The notes below the pieces were generated by a model that saw nothing but the letters and a program-made list of their open reading frames with translations, had not been told where the DNA came from and ran no database searches. The translations under genes and the position numbers were made by a program. Positions 10,244-23,100 of a DNA stretch of 64,000 nucleotides are shown here, in pieces. Origin of the DNA: Macrolepiota albuminosa. Taxonomy: Eukaryota > Basidiomycota > Agaricomycetes > Agaricales > Agaricaceae. The DNA is taken from NCBI GenBank assembly GCA_027475525.1, contig JAMWFC010000023.1, forward strand, positions 358,132 to 422,131. The letters run 5' to 3'. Numbering within the stretch: position 1 is the stretch's first letter; every line of letters starts with the position of its first letter.

Positions 10244-13200
10244 GTAATGAGGATCATGGAGATGAAGCGCTTATTTTGGACTACAATCATCGAACTGGGC
10301 AAGTAACTCATATATCACATACCCCTTTAGCTCCCAAAATTTTGGACTCCCCTTCATTGCTTACCAGCGAAGCTTTATCATACCTATACCTCACAGCTTT
10401 GGATATTACTGAAAACCTTTCTACAGACACTTATTTCATTTCTACTCCTGACGTTAAAGAACCTTTGATATCTGGTTTCGCCAGAAATCAAAATCCTACA
10501 TATGATATGTTTGCTAACAATAATACCCCTAAGCAAAAAGGGGTTCAGGTCAAGAAGAAGTACAAACCTGTAGCGCTTAAAACGAAACCAGTTGCGAGTA
10601 CCATACCCAAAAAATTTCGGATCGAAAGAAAGATAATCAGCGACCCCTTAGCGACACTCCCTGAACTCGACCCGAATCCACCACCCTTTGCACCCACAGG
10701 ACGGTTTACGGCAGAATGAAAGGTGCTATTTCTAAGCGCCCATGACACAGGCTTTCTATCAGAAGCGGAATTGGACATACTAGTCGACATAATGGGGAAA
10801 CAAAACGAAGCCTTCGCTTGGGAAGACTCAGAGCACGGTAAACTTAGGACTGATTTCTTCCCGCCTGTAGTTATACCGACTATCCCCCACGTGCCGTGGA
10901 CTGAGCATAACCGACCAATCCCACCCAGAATAGAAGCCAAAGTATGCCAGATTATCTGTTCTAAGATAGCAGCAGATGTATATGAGCCTTCTGATTTGGC
11001 CTACTGCTCGCGATGGTTCTGTGTCCTCAAGAAAAATGGGAAGCTGCATATAGTTCACAGTTTAGAGCCATTAAACAAAGTCACGATTCGCCATTCTGGG
11101 GTACCACCTTTCCCTGATCACATCGCTGAGTCATTCGCTGGCCGCATCTGTGGCGCTACCCTGGATTTGTATGTAGGCTATGATGAGCGTTTAATTCATC
11201 CATCCTCCAGAGACTTAACGACATTCCAAACGCCATTTGGGGCACTATGGCTAGTGACGCTTCCTATGGGATGGACCAATTCAGTGCCTATATTCTATGA
11301 CGACATTACATTTATCTTACAACCGGAAAATGGCCAACCTGAGGTCCATCCGGAGAACCCTAAAATTTGTATGGCGCTATGAAAATTCTTTCAGCTGGTC
11401 AACCGAGTTTTACAGCACATGAAATATTGCGGCGGGACGTTTTCAGGCCATAAGTTGGTTCTTTGTGCGCCGCAATTTAAAATTTTAGGTCACATTTGTA
11501 CGCCCGATGGCAGGATCCCTGAAGAAAGCCAATTAGCACTACTGGAGAAGTGGGGAATCTGCCATAACCTTTTAGAAGTTCATGCATTTCTAGGCACAGT
11601 TGGCGTCCTTCGCATGTTCATTCATCACTTTGTGCATTGAGCACATGCTCTCAATCGCTTAACTTGTTCAGGGGTACCCTTCGAGTTTGGACCCGATCAA
11701 ATTAATGCCCAAAAAGATTTAGTCAAGGCACTACAGGAAGCGAAGCCCCTGGTGCCCATTGACTATACTACCGCCGATCCAGTCATACTTGCCGTCAACA
11801 TGTCATACATTGCGGTGGGCTTTTTTCTGTGTCAGTGTGACAGTGCGAATCGCAAGATTAGGCGCTACAACCACTTTGGGTCGATTACCCTTAACAACAG
11901 AGAGTCACGCTACAGCCAACCCAAGCTAGAATTATACGGCTTGTTTTGGGCATTTCAAGCGCTATGCATGTACCTTATAGGAGTCCGGAATCTGATTGTT
12001 GAGGTCGATGCTCGTTACATTAAAGGGATGTTGCAAAATCCAAATATCCAACCCTCAGCTAGTATGAACCGTTGGGTTGTGGCAATACTAATGTTCCACT
12101 TTGAGTTAGTTCATGTGAAAAGCACGTTCCATGGGCCAGATGGTTTATCTCGACGCCCACGACAGCCAGAAGATAAGGCGCTAGACGAAAGCGACAATGA
12201 AGCATTTGACGACTGGATTGATCGACTACACAGGTTTATACATATCATTCAGCTACCTATACCCATGCTTCGCAAAGATCAACCAGTCTCCACTTGGTTA
12301 CACCCTTTGGTGCCGTATCAACCTAACCTATATGAAGCGCCATCAACTTTTTACACGGCCAGTATCTATAACGTTGCTAAGCCATTTAACGATCTAAAGA
12401 TAGTCGAGGAACCCAGACCCTTGCAAGAAGACAGCCAAAAGCTACCATATTTGGCGGTACCGTGAAGCGCTAAAGCAAAGGTGGAAGATCAGCAATTGGA
12501 CCAAGTTAGGGAATGGCTAAAGGATTTGCGACAACCTCAAAACCTTACTGATGTGGAATATGCCACATTTATTCGATATGCAACGACCTTTTTCTTAACC
12601 AAGGATCGACTCTGGCGGCGAAATAGGGAAGGCGCACACAAGTTAGTAATCAAGCAGGATAGCCGTATCTGAATTCTTTGAGCAATGCACAACGATTTGA
12701 GCCACCGAGGACTCTACATGACACGGTCAAACCTACTAGAGTGCTTCTGGTGGCCTCAAGTTAGCACCAACATTGCGTGGTATATACGCACTTGTCACCT
12801 TTGCCAGGTCCAACAGACTTGTCAGGTTCTTATTCCGCCTATGGTAGCGACTCCAGCACTCCTGTTCAGAAAAATATATGTCAACACGATGCATATGCCC
12901 AAGTCCAGGCGCTACAGGTATATTATTCAAGGCAGGTGTTCCTTGGTACACTGGCCAGAATTTCGCATGTTACAATGAGAAAACATGGATGCCATAGCTA
13001 AATGGCTATTTGAAGATGTTATCTGCCAATGGGGGGCTCTACACGAGATCGTTACAGACAACGGGGCGCCTATAGTTAAGGTGCTTGCTTATTTGGCGAA
13101 GAAGTATAATATACAACATATAAGAGTCTTGGGGTACAACAAATGAGCCAACAGTATCGTCGAGAGGCCACATTTTGATGTTTGACAGGCCTTATTTAAA

Positions 13201-13851
13201 GCGGTCGATGGCAACGAGAGTCGCTGGAGCGAAGCGACTTACTCTGTCTTTTGGTTGGAACAGGTAACTGTACAAAAGAGGATGGGCTGCTCCCCTTACT
13301 ACGCTGCGATGGGTACCCATCCACTGCTACCGGCTGACATAGTAGAAGCGACTTATTTGCAACCCCCGTCTAACTCACTATTGGCTTCGATGGATATGAT
13401 CACTAGACGAGCAATAGATCTACAGCACCAAATGGAGGACCTAGCACGCTTACATGAGACCGTATTCCAGGCACGTTGACAAGCAGTGCTACGGTTTGAA
13501 AGTGAACATGGCACCACTATAAGGGACTACAACTTCACAACAGGAGCGCTGGTCCTTATGAGGAACTTGAAAATCGAGGTAACACACAACAAAAAGATGT
13601 GACCACGGTACCTAGGACCACTCATCGTAGTGTCCCGTAACAGGGGAGGGGCCTACGTGCTTTGTGAATTGGATGGCTCAGTTTTGCATTGACTGGTAGC
13701 GGCGTTTCGCCTTGTTCCTTACTTAGCGCACGAACACATTTCCTTACCGTTGTCGGCGTTGAACATTAACATGGCTAAACTTCGAGAGCTGGAGGAAACT
13801 GAATTAGTGGATGATGACGAAGTAGCACCCGAGGAAGAAGACAAGCAGTAA
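10216..13851 (+). pseudogene. pol: Gypsy-A Pol (RT, RNase H, integrase), inactivated
   Basis: RT blocks run from about 10723 (PRIEAKVCQIICSKI, then the LPMGWTNSVP block near 11265) to CGGTFSGHKLVL near 11430 and the AFLGTVGV block near 11585. The YxDD catalytic box expected between ILQPE (11315) and the CGGTFSG block is missing. RNase H follows (VEVDARYIKGML, 12000-12035). Integrase has an HHCC-type zinc region (NDLSHRGLY, CHLCQVQQTC), the catalytic TDNGAP (13055-13072) and VERPHFDV. The frame is cut by many stops, nearly all TGA where an arginine is expected (10717, 11638, 12463, 12670, 13144, 13183, 13477, 13690). These are one-step CGA-to-TGA changes. Confidence 0.88.
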
Positions 13852-13938
13852 CAGGATACGATGTGGTAGGGCGCTAGACCTTAGCGCCTTGCACTTCACT
13901 CATGAAAAGAAATGTCAAACATAAATAGACATGGTATT

Positions 13939-14112
13939 TGTAACCTGAGTTACGAGTTAGAACTGTCTTGTGTGTATCACACAAGTGCTAAATCAGACCA
14001 CAGTATTGGATTTGACTAGTACTTAGAGTGAAAACAAGATGTTGTCTTACATAATACTCTATTAAACGATTATAGTGTCGTTGACGCTTGTAACACGGAT
14101 GACTCCGTTACA
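13939..14112 (-). repeat. 3' LTR of Gypsy-B
   Basis: 174 bp, same length as its partner at 25334-25507. Differences are mainly CpG-type, for example CCACAG here and CCGCAG there. Confidence 0.95.
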
Positions 14113-14474
14113 TACCCCCCAATGAGACCAAATACTTGGTCTTTAGAAAGGGAGGTAGAGCGAGATGAAAGATGCATGGTAGTGCAAACAACGGATGAAT
14201 ACACGCGTATGGCATGGCTGCAAGGTGTTAGCACTCATGCGCAGTGTAGATGTGTCGTCTGGACACAATAGAAAGCAGTCCTTATCAGACAAGGGCGCAG
14301 GTTGCGCCAGCAGTAGATAAAAAATGTTTATGTATAAACAAATAAGAAAAACAAAAAAGAGTGACCCCTCCTCTGGGTCCGCTGTATCTACACGCAACTC
14401 TAGAGTGCATATCAGCTGAAATGGTTCGAGTGACATACTCGGAAGTATATACACAATAAGGTATTAACATGGGT

Positions 14475-17300
14475 CTAGGACCCGGATGACGATGCTCCCG
14501 CAACCGTGCCCGTCTCAGTTATCATTGACTCCTCCTCCAGTGCGACGTTAATCGCGGGAGGGGGAGGCGCCGATTCCGTCCTCGGTGGGGTTATAGGCCC
14601 CTCGACTGCAGGCGTGTCTACCACCATAGGCTCTGTTAGTGCGACGTTAATCGCTGAAGCTGTGGTGGTGAGCATACCCTGCTCTGCCGTGCGTGACAGG
14701 AGATTGATCCGGCCTGAGTCCATGTCTGCTGTTGGCAGGTCATGCGCTGCCATGCGTTTTAGGAGGTTGACCCGATTCAGGTCCATGCCAATCAAATAAT
14801 AGAGGCCGTTGGCCTCAGGGTTTTCCAGGAGCTTGCTCTCCTCGTGATGCTTGAACATAAGACAATAGTGATCGTCTTCAGTCATCTCCTGCCATCCATC
14901 CCATTGCGGGATTGCGGCAGGGGTGCCATACTTGGAGAGGCGCTCCATGCACTCGTCATCGACCTGTTTGAAGATGTCCATTGACATCGTGGGGGAATGG
15001 AACTGCTGTTCCAGGAAGACTACACCGTATGTGTACGCATGGTCCACCTATTCCAGCGGGATCCGGTTGTGTAGAAGGACGTGTAACATGTCGTTGTCGG
15101 AGAAGTTCCGTGCATGGTCGTCGGGCATGTGAACTTGGTGAATTTTGAGCTGCGGCCCATGTTGGGGCTCAAATAGCTGCTTGGGGAACATGGCGTCATA
15201 CAAGGCAATCGCCTCTCAATAAAGCCCTGGACGGGCCACGATGAGGGTTATGCGCTGCACGATCACCGGCTTGGCTGCGCTGTTAGCGCACAGAGCTCAA
15301 CATAAGGCGAACCTGAAGAGGGTCTGCCAGTGCATGCGATAGGCATGATCCACGGCGATACCTTGATAGGTATTTTCCAACCTGGGTCGGCCAAAGACCA
15401 GCGCGTACTGCGCCAGTTGGTCGAGGTCGAACAGTGTGGCTGGATCCTGAGTGCGCATTACGCGCAATGCTGTGGTGCCCTTGTCTTTTGTGTGCAAGAA
15501 GCGCCCTGGAATGTGTCGTTGCTCGACAAGAGCGAGGTCATCAGGGCCCTGCATTGGGTTGACGAGTTCCTGGTACTTAGGCTCCTTCATCAGGAGCTGC
15601 ATGGTTCGATCATGCAGAGCCTCAACTGTCCGCTGCGTGGACATCTGGAGCTCTGTGATCAACATGTACGTGACGATTCTGTCGCGACGTGGGACGTGCA
15701 CATTTGCGTAGTACATATAGAGCCGGTCCAGCTCTAGCAAAGTGCAGGGAAGACCGTGCAGGGCGTGCTTATACACAATCGTACCTGGGATGTGGGCAGG
15801 ATGGCCAGAGGAATACTCATATGACACCGCTCTATTGGCATCAGCTCCCATCAGCACCGTATTCATGGCATACAAATAATAGGTGCAATGGCTGAGTGCT
15901 CCTCTAAAGCACGAGTTCATTCGCTCGATATCGAGCGGACCCCACACCTTCACCCCCAAGCCATCGGGGATCCTCCCCGAGAATTCATCCTCGGCCCTAT
16001 ACTTCTGGGCCTTTAGCTCCTTGGTGCGAATCGCCTTCTTCTTTGCAATGCGCTTATTGCGCGATACTCGTTGAAATCGATCCACAGCCGATTCCCCCTC
16101 CTCCCCATCCTCCTCCTGCTCCGAACTCGACTCTCCATAGTCGCTCTCGTCGGACAGGGATGGTACTGGTGTTTTGCCTTTTTCAGGCCTGGTCTTCTCT
16201 CTTGAGGTCACCACCAGACCATCATACTGCTCCGGCGTACAGGGGTCTGGGGTCAATATGACCACAGGGTAGTGTTCTGGTGGAGCTGGTACAAACACCG
16301 GCAGCATAAACAGCATCTGGACTTCTCCCGCTCGTGCGGGAATGCTAGCAGGAAATATTATCACCTCCAATTTAGAGGCATCGAGAGGTGGCTTGCGGCC
16401 ACGGTGCTGACAAGACGGCCCCGACTTGGTCGGGGTGGACGATTCTAGTTGTGGCTGAGCCACCGGAGGGGCAGGCGCATTTTGCGCCAGAGTTCTCCCT
16501 CCAGGCTCAGCATGAGGAGTGACGGTAATGGGCACTCTTGGCACCACAGCGACGGTTTTGGGCCCCCTAGGTGGGGCCTGGGATGATGCGGTTTCCCACT
16601 GGCCCAGGGACAGACCTGCCAAGGGTTCACTGACTGCAGTCAGCGACTCTGAGGAGGCCTGAGGGCCCGACTCGGGCAACCATGATGATGAAGCCACGGG
16701 CTGAGCCGGCTGCTCATGGCACGCGAATTGCGCTTCCGACGGCATCCTTGCCCGTGGAGGGTCGACCGGTTGACTGGGCTGATATTTAGCCCTCTTGACC
16801 TCGGCGGTCAGTTCCTTACCCGTGGTGATTTTGCGCTTAGATGCGTGTTCAATCTGTTCCAGCGCTGCGACGTGCTGCCTCTTCATCAGCTTGATCTGGT
16901 CGAGCAATCCCTCCATTACCATCACGGCCAAACTGTCCTGCAGGAAGGACGCAGTTGCAGGGACTGGCTGTCCTGCTGCTTCCAGTCTGCCCAACAGCAC
17001 GTCTGACACTGCTAAACTCTGCGCTTGTGGTGCAGGCTCCCCATATGACTCTTCCATGGGCCGATGCGCCCATGGTACTGATGGCAGCCCCATCACCACA
17101 CCCGCATACGTCGGATGTGATGCAGCTGGACGTGCTGACGGTTCCTGATAGTAGTGCTCGTGGCGCGTGCTGTTCTCCGGGTGCCTATAGCGCTCTTCGT
17201 CATCGACCTCCATCTCTTGCGAGTGGAGGGGTGTCTGGTATGGAAGCGGCTCGTCACGGCCTGGGTAGGCCACACCCACTGACTGAAACTGGCTTACCAC
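14475..17300 (-). pseudogene. Gypsy-B ORF3: large sense ORF of unknown function in the env position
   Basis: A frame different from pol, open upstream to 17429 and running to 14475, about 940 codons with three stops (TGA 15299, TGA near 15220, TAG near 15050), each one transition from a sense codon. No start ATG is near the 5' end, so the mRNA may be spliced. Residues in order: an N-terminal Gln/Pro-rich stretch, a helical part with VMEGLLDQIKLMKRQHVAAL, a basic block (KRKITTGKELTAEVKRAK), a Pro-rich middle, an acidic block (DESDYGESSSEQEEDGEEGE) followed by a basic RNKRIAKKKAIRTKELKAQK, then a compact domain (GLGVKVWGPLDIERMNSCF and on). No signal peptide or transmembrane segment is evident, so it is not an envelope glycoprotein. 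The basic blocks may bind nucleic acid or act as nuclear signals (inference). Confidence 0.7.
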
Positions 17301-17935
17301 CGGATATGGCGGCTGCCTCTGGTACTGATTGGGATAATCACAGCTTTGTATATTCAGGGGTCTCCCCCCTCCACTAGAGCCTTGCCGGCTCTGATCACCC
17401 TTTTGCGGCCCCCAATAGGCTATTTTTACTCAACACATAGACTACGTGTATTGGGACTGAGAAAAGAAAGAAAAAAAAACAATCTCCCAACTCCGCTAGT
17501 GGTGTAAACAACCACAAATACATGCCACCCAGCCTCTCACCGGCGATCAAAGTGGACTTCGTCCACATTCCACCACCACACACGCGTTACGTGCGTTTTG
17601 CTAGCTGTTGAGGGCGTTTCACGCCCTGCAACTCTAGATACCTGTCCATCGCTGCAAGGTCTTTGCAGTTTACTAGCGGTTCCCAGATAGTATCACCTAA
17701 GCTCCACCTTACCTCGAATTCGAGGTTTCCTTTTGTCCACCGATGACCTATGAGGTCATCTACAAACCACTCCTGGTCATTGCCAGTTCCAAAGTCATAC
17801 GGCTCTGGAGTTGCGTGGTTAGGGAAGAGTGCATCACTACTGACCATATATGGTCGCAATAGCGACACGTGAAACTTGGGCACTATCCTGCGCGCTTGTA
17901 GTGCCTGGGGTAGTTCCAGCACGTAGTTAGACGTG

Positions 17936-18090
17936 CTCGGCTCCGCCTCGAGGACCTTATATGGTCCAATCCACTTTGGACACAACTTACTCGCCCTGCC
18001 TTTTGGCAGGTTCTCGGCTCCGCCTCGAGGACCTTATATGGTCCAATCCACTTTGGACACAACTTACTCGCCCTGCCTTTTGGCAGGTTC
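17936..18090. repeat. 77-bp tandem duplication in Gypsy-B integrase (probable assembly artefact)
   Basis: Period 77 (CTCGGCTCCGC at 17936 and 18013). It interrupts the integrase tail after KWIGPYKVLEAEP; removal rejoins the frame. Confidence 0.95.
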
Positions 18091-19051
18091 AAGTTCTTCA
18101 TCAAAAGGTACACTAGGCTCCCTTTCTCGATGTCCGGCTCATCACATCTGCGATTATTTGCATGTTTGGTCTGCCATACATGCGATTCTATAATCGCGTC
18201 ATGGGCATCTGCCAGATTCCTTAGCGCGTTGCATGCAAACTGCTTTACTCCCACATGAATAACTTTGTCCGTACAAAGTTCACGAATCATGGATGGCATG
18301 TAGCCATTGTTGAGTTCAAAGGGTGAATACCCTGTAGTTTCTGATATGCTCACGTTTATCGCAAATTCCACGAGTGGACATTTATCCACCCAGTCCTTCT
18401 GATCAGGACGTACAAATGCTCGCAATATTTGCGCAATATTTCTATTTGCACGTTCAGTTTGACCATCCATTTGCAGATGAAACGATGTCAACATGAGCAA
18501 CTTTGCTCCTAGCAGGTTGTGCAGCTCCTTCCACCATTTGGAAGTGAATTTAGCATCTCGATCGCTTACGATCGAGCTTGGCAATCCATGGAGACGCACT
18601 ATCTCCTTGAGATAGATCCACGACAAGTCCAACGCTGTCATGGTGGTTCTCACCGGAATAAGATGGACCATACTGGTCATTCTGCAGATCACTACCCAGA
18701 GGTAGTTAAAACCCTTCGACTCAGGGAACGGACCTATAAAGTCCATCCCGATCGAATCCCAGGGTTTGACCAGTATGGGTAGCGAATGAAGCTTTCCCGG
18801 TGGCTTCAAAGTCGATACTTTCAACTGTTGACATAGCTCGCATGTCGAGCAGAATTGGCTCGTCTCTTTGGCCATTTGCGGCCACCAGTACCAGCGTCGC
18901 ACATAGTCCAGCGTTTTCTGAGTTCCGAAGTGGCCCACTACTCTATGGGCCTGGTCCAGGATAGTCGTAATCAACGACCTCTTCCGGGAAATGCAGATGA
19001 CTTTGGACTCCGTGGGTCTGGTAAGGTAGACGAGCTGCTGCTCCACCTGGA

Positions 19052-19205
19052 AGTGCGGATGCGCTTGGATATTGTTCAGAATCTCTAAGAAGAGATTATC
19101 ATCCTTGTATCCTTGCTGGATACATGTGAGTGCGGATGCGCTTGGATATTGTTCAGAATCTCTAAGAAGAGATTATCATCCTTGTATCCTTGCTGGATAC
19201 ATGTG
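19052..19205. repeat. 77-bp tandem duplication between Gypsy-B RNase H and integrase (probable assembly artefact)
   Basis: 19052-19128 repeated exactly at 19129-19205. Removal rejoins ILNNIQAHPH with the following EQQLVYLTRP region in one frame. Confidence 0.95.
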
Positions 19206-20012
19206 CGGAATTGTGCATTGCCTAAGTTGGCCGGTGCGGGCGTATGGTCCTGTGACTCCAGTGCTTGCTGGAGCGTTATACCAGTACCTCCCGTAGGCAC
19301 CCCTTGCCTCGTCTCTTCACTTGGCTGAGGGGCCTCATGATCCACTAGCACCTGGGCTTCAATATCGCAAGTCTCTCGCTGTTCGTGCAGTCGCTTACTG
19401 CGACGTGTTTCCTGCGCTCGCATGGCACGTAGCTCGACTCTATGTTCCTTGATTTCATAGAATCAATGCAGAGGCAAATCTTCGCCCTCTGGGTCTATAT
19501 GTTTGTCCGCCTGGACATAGTCATGCGTGTCATAGACGTCATCTCGAGTATCACTCTCGAAATATCGAGACAGGCAATCCACGACTTTGTTCAATTCACC
19601 TTTTACATAGGTGATGTCGAACTGGTACCATGACATGTAGTCAATCTAGCGACGTTGTTGCGGAGACAGGTGCACCTGAGTCTTGAAGAACTCTAGTGCT
19701 TTGTGATCCGTAATAATGTGGATCTTATATCCCATCAGTTTATCCTCCCACTTTAGGAGGGCTTCCAGGATTGCGAGTGTTTCTAACTCGTGCACAGCAT
19801 AATTCTGCTGAGCAGCAGTGAATTTATGGGACATAAATCCTGCTGGTCGGCAAGTCTGCCACGTTTTACCCTGGCCAAACATGGCCCCAACCCCAGTCTT
19901 CGACGCATCGCAAATGAGCCAGATGGGCTCGTCGATGCGTGGGTCAATTGGCTGGATGACTGGCGTTTTCGCGCATATGCGCTTAATCATCTCAAAACAC
20001 CGCTGATGCAGT

Positions 20013-20167
20013 GGTCTCCAATGAAACGGTGACCCATTCTGGATCATGGCCATAAGTGGCCCAGTGTATGCAGTGATGTCTGGCAAGAAGGTCTCCAATG
20101 AAACGGTGACCCATTCTGGATCATGGCCATAAGTGGCCCAGTGTATGCAGTGATGTCTGGCAAGAAG
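20013..20167. repeat. 77-bp tandem duplication between Gypsy-B RT and RNase H (probable assembly artefact)
   Basis: Period 77 (GGTCTCC at 20013 and 20090). Removal rejoins GSPFHWRP of RT with LHQRCFEMIK and the RNase H domain. Confidence 0.95.
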
Positions 20168-23100
20168 TTGCCAATATAGTTCACCAGTCCGACAAATCGT
20201 TGGATATCATTATATGTGCGTGGAGTACGCCACTCTCGGATTCGGTCGAGCTTATCCATATCCGGATGAATGCCCTTCTCGTCAATGACGTGACCGAGAC
20301 AATCTATACTCGTTGCGTACAACTCGCACTTCTTCCATTTGAGATAGAGACTGGCCTTCCATAGCCATTCAAATACAACTTGTAGGTGCTGCTCATGCTC
20401 CTCAATGGAGTCAGAAAATATGAATATATCGTCTAAATAGATGTGCATGAACTTCTCGATTACATCTCGGAAGATTGAGGTCATTAACCTCTGAAATGTT
20501 GCCAGTGCATTACAATCACCAATCTGCATGATGTTACTCACAAACGTCCCCATCAGGGACAAGAACAGCGTCTTCGGTATATCCTCTTTGCGGATACGAA
20601 CCTGTTTGTACATGTCTGTGAGGTCGATTTTTGACCTATACTTCGCTGTCGCGACATCTTCTCGTATTACTTCCTGGTCTGGAAGAGGTGTCATATCCTT
20701 GACTGTATTATCATTGCGCTGTCGCGCATCCAATGCCGTCCTTAACGTTCCATCCTTCTTGGGAATACAAAGTAATGGTGCAGCTTGCACCGCTGGTCGT
20801 GGTTCCCACCACTTTGCATTTATATATCTATTTGTCTTTTCACGAAGTTGATCCTGTAGTGCTCACGGGCAGCGAGGCAAATGATATTTGTACTGCTTGT
20901 TATTGTCAATGAGGTTGATCTCATGATTAACCTCCTGCCACGGAGGAAGCTCTTCCTTTGTTCCATTGATGATATCAGCAAACTCCAGTTGCTATTGCTG
21001 GCGCAATCAAGGAATATCCTCCTCTGTAAGGCTCACAGCCTTACCTTTTCCTTTGGCTACACGTGCTATATGCGGTTGAACCTTTAGTTTAAATTGCTCC
21101 CGTAAGGCACGTACATGCTCCTCTGTGAGATCTCCCAGATTCAACCTTACAACCGGTTGTTTCCTTGTCATATTCGCCGACAACTGCACGCTTCTCGCTT
21201 TCAGCGAGAGTCCGTCAAATACAATATCCGATGTTTCGGAAATCTCATCCTCTCGTGCATGACGGTACACTTCTCCTGTCTGGGTCACCTGCACCCTTCC
21301 CATAGCCTGCGTCACCATTGACGCTACCAACTTATTCCACTCCCATGGCATTCGTGGGTCATACACCCATTGCACTTCTAGCCGAGGCACTGGTCGGTCC
21401 ATTAGCGACCTAATGCTACCCACAGTTCCCATCGTACTGTATACCTCGTCCTTGACGAGATCCTCCACCTTCACTTGAGAGCTAGTCAGCTGGCATTCCA
21501 GCGACTCCACCATGCGTTTACTACGCTCATTCTTGCACTGTACAGCCTGTTTAGGCTTTCCATTAGTACACCCAATCATATCCGGGTGCTTCCCCTTCTC
21601 CAGAGTTCCTTGAAACTCTTCCTCAGACATCAGTATAGCCAGCGAGTCTGCCGGCAGGCTTTTCGGTGGGGCCTGTTCATCCTCCACCTCCTGTACAGTC
21701 GCTCTCCTGCGACCCTCTAGTCAGTTGCGCTCATCACGCCGCTTTTCAGTTGCGCGATAGCGCCTCAAATGACCATCTGTGTTGTTCAACAACACTTTCT
21801 CTGCCTTCAAAGGCGTACCATTCACAACGACCATGTCATTTACAAAATCCAGCGACACCTTGTTCTTACGCATGAACGGCGTGCTGATAATCATGTCGTA
21901 GCGATCAAAATTCGCTATATCCACATATTCTTTTGTCAACGTCCCTGCTGTCTTCATTCTCACTTCCGCGCCAAACTGTACCATAGCGCGACTCCTGACA
22001 GTCCCCAGTTGGAGCATCAATGGCTCCTCCAGTTCATGAATGCGAATCGTGTTGATGTGAGCGAACTGGGGCGTAATGCCCGTAGTGGTACTCTCCAAGT
22101 CCCACAACGTCCATGCCAGATGTCCATTGACATCAACATATGTGACCAGGCACTCCTTCTCTTCGGGAGTATAGCGAGGCCTGTGCAACTTATTAGTTGT
22201 CTTCTGCAGGGTTACGCGTCATATTTGGACGTGCTGATCTCCATGGCACTCAGTCAGTGCAAACAGGTGTTCTTCCTCGTCCTCACGAGCATAATAGTCG
22301 CTGTCGTACATATCCACTGCAACATATTTGTTGCCATCAATCTGGATGCTCTCAGCGTCATCTACTTCCGACCCGTCAGCCTCTACTTGCGGCTCCTCCT
22401 CCGTTTCGTCGACAATCTCATCGTCCTCATCGTCACTGACGACATCGCTCGGTGCTGCAGCCGTATGGGCTGCTCGGATGTGTGCCTTAGGAGGGGCGGG
22501 GCACTCCTTAGCGAAATGTCCGCTCCTGCCACAATTGTAACACGCTGAGGGATCCCCGGCAGGCCTTCTCTGGGCCGCTCCTGGAACCCCCAGCGGCTTT
22601 GCCCGCCATACGTGCTGCAGGTGCCACCACTCCTCTTGGTGCTACTTGATTCTGACCCGAAAAGGGTCGACTATCCTTCGCTGGCAATTGTCCAGCAGGC
22701 TTCGACCGAGGCCATTGGCCTTCAGGGATTGTCTTACAAACAACGAATTGTGGGTTGCAATTGTTCTCCATCTCCGTCCGTTTGGCCAGGAAGGTTCCCA
22801 CCTTCACTGCCTGACGGTTCACAGTTCCTCGTTGGGAACTCCGCTGCTCATAATGGTTCGCCGTCCATGTCGACTGCTCATAATGGATGGCATACGCCAA
22901 AAATTCGGTCATAGTATTGACCTCCGGAGACAAATTGTCGTCGTGTATCAACGCTCTCCTCATGTCTGTGGGTATTCCATCTAGGAATGTCTCATGAATA
23001 GTGTATTCGTCTGGATAGACGGCCATATTCTGTGCATGACCCACCAGGTCATCATAAAAGGTCTGAACACCAGTCTTAGCGTCATACACTGCCTTTCTAA

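Noticed and set aside
9020..10719. Programmed frameshift joining the Gypsy-A protease frame to RT
   Set aside because: The 28-bp overlap could support it, but the element is so damaged that mutation is the simpler reading.
14475..17300. Gypsy-B ORF3 as a viral-type envelope gene
   Set aside because: Position fits, but there is no signal peptide, furin-like site or membrane anchor. Described as unknown instead.
15330..17377. Plus-strand open frames inside Gypsy-B
   Set aside because: They overlap the minus-strand ORF3 in GC-rich sequence and have no motifs; shadows.
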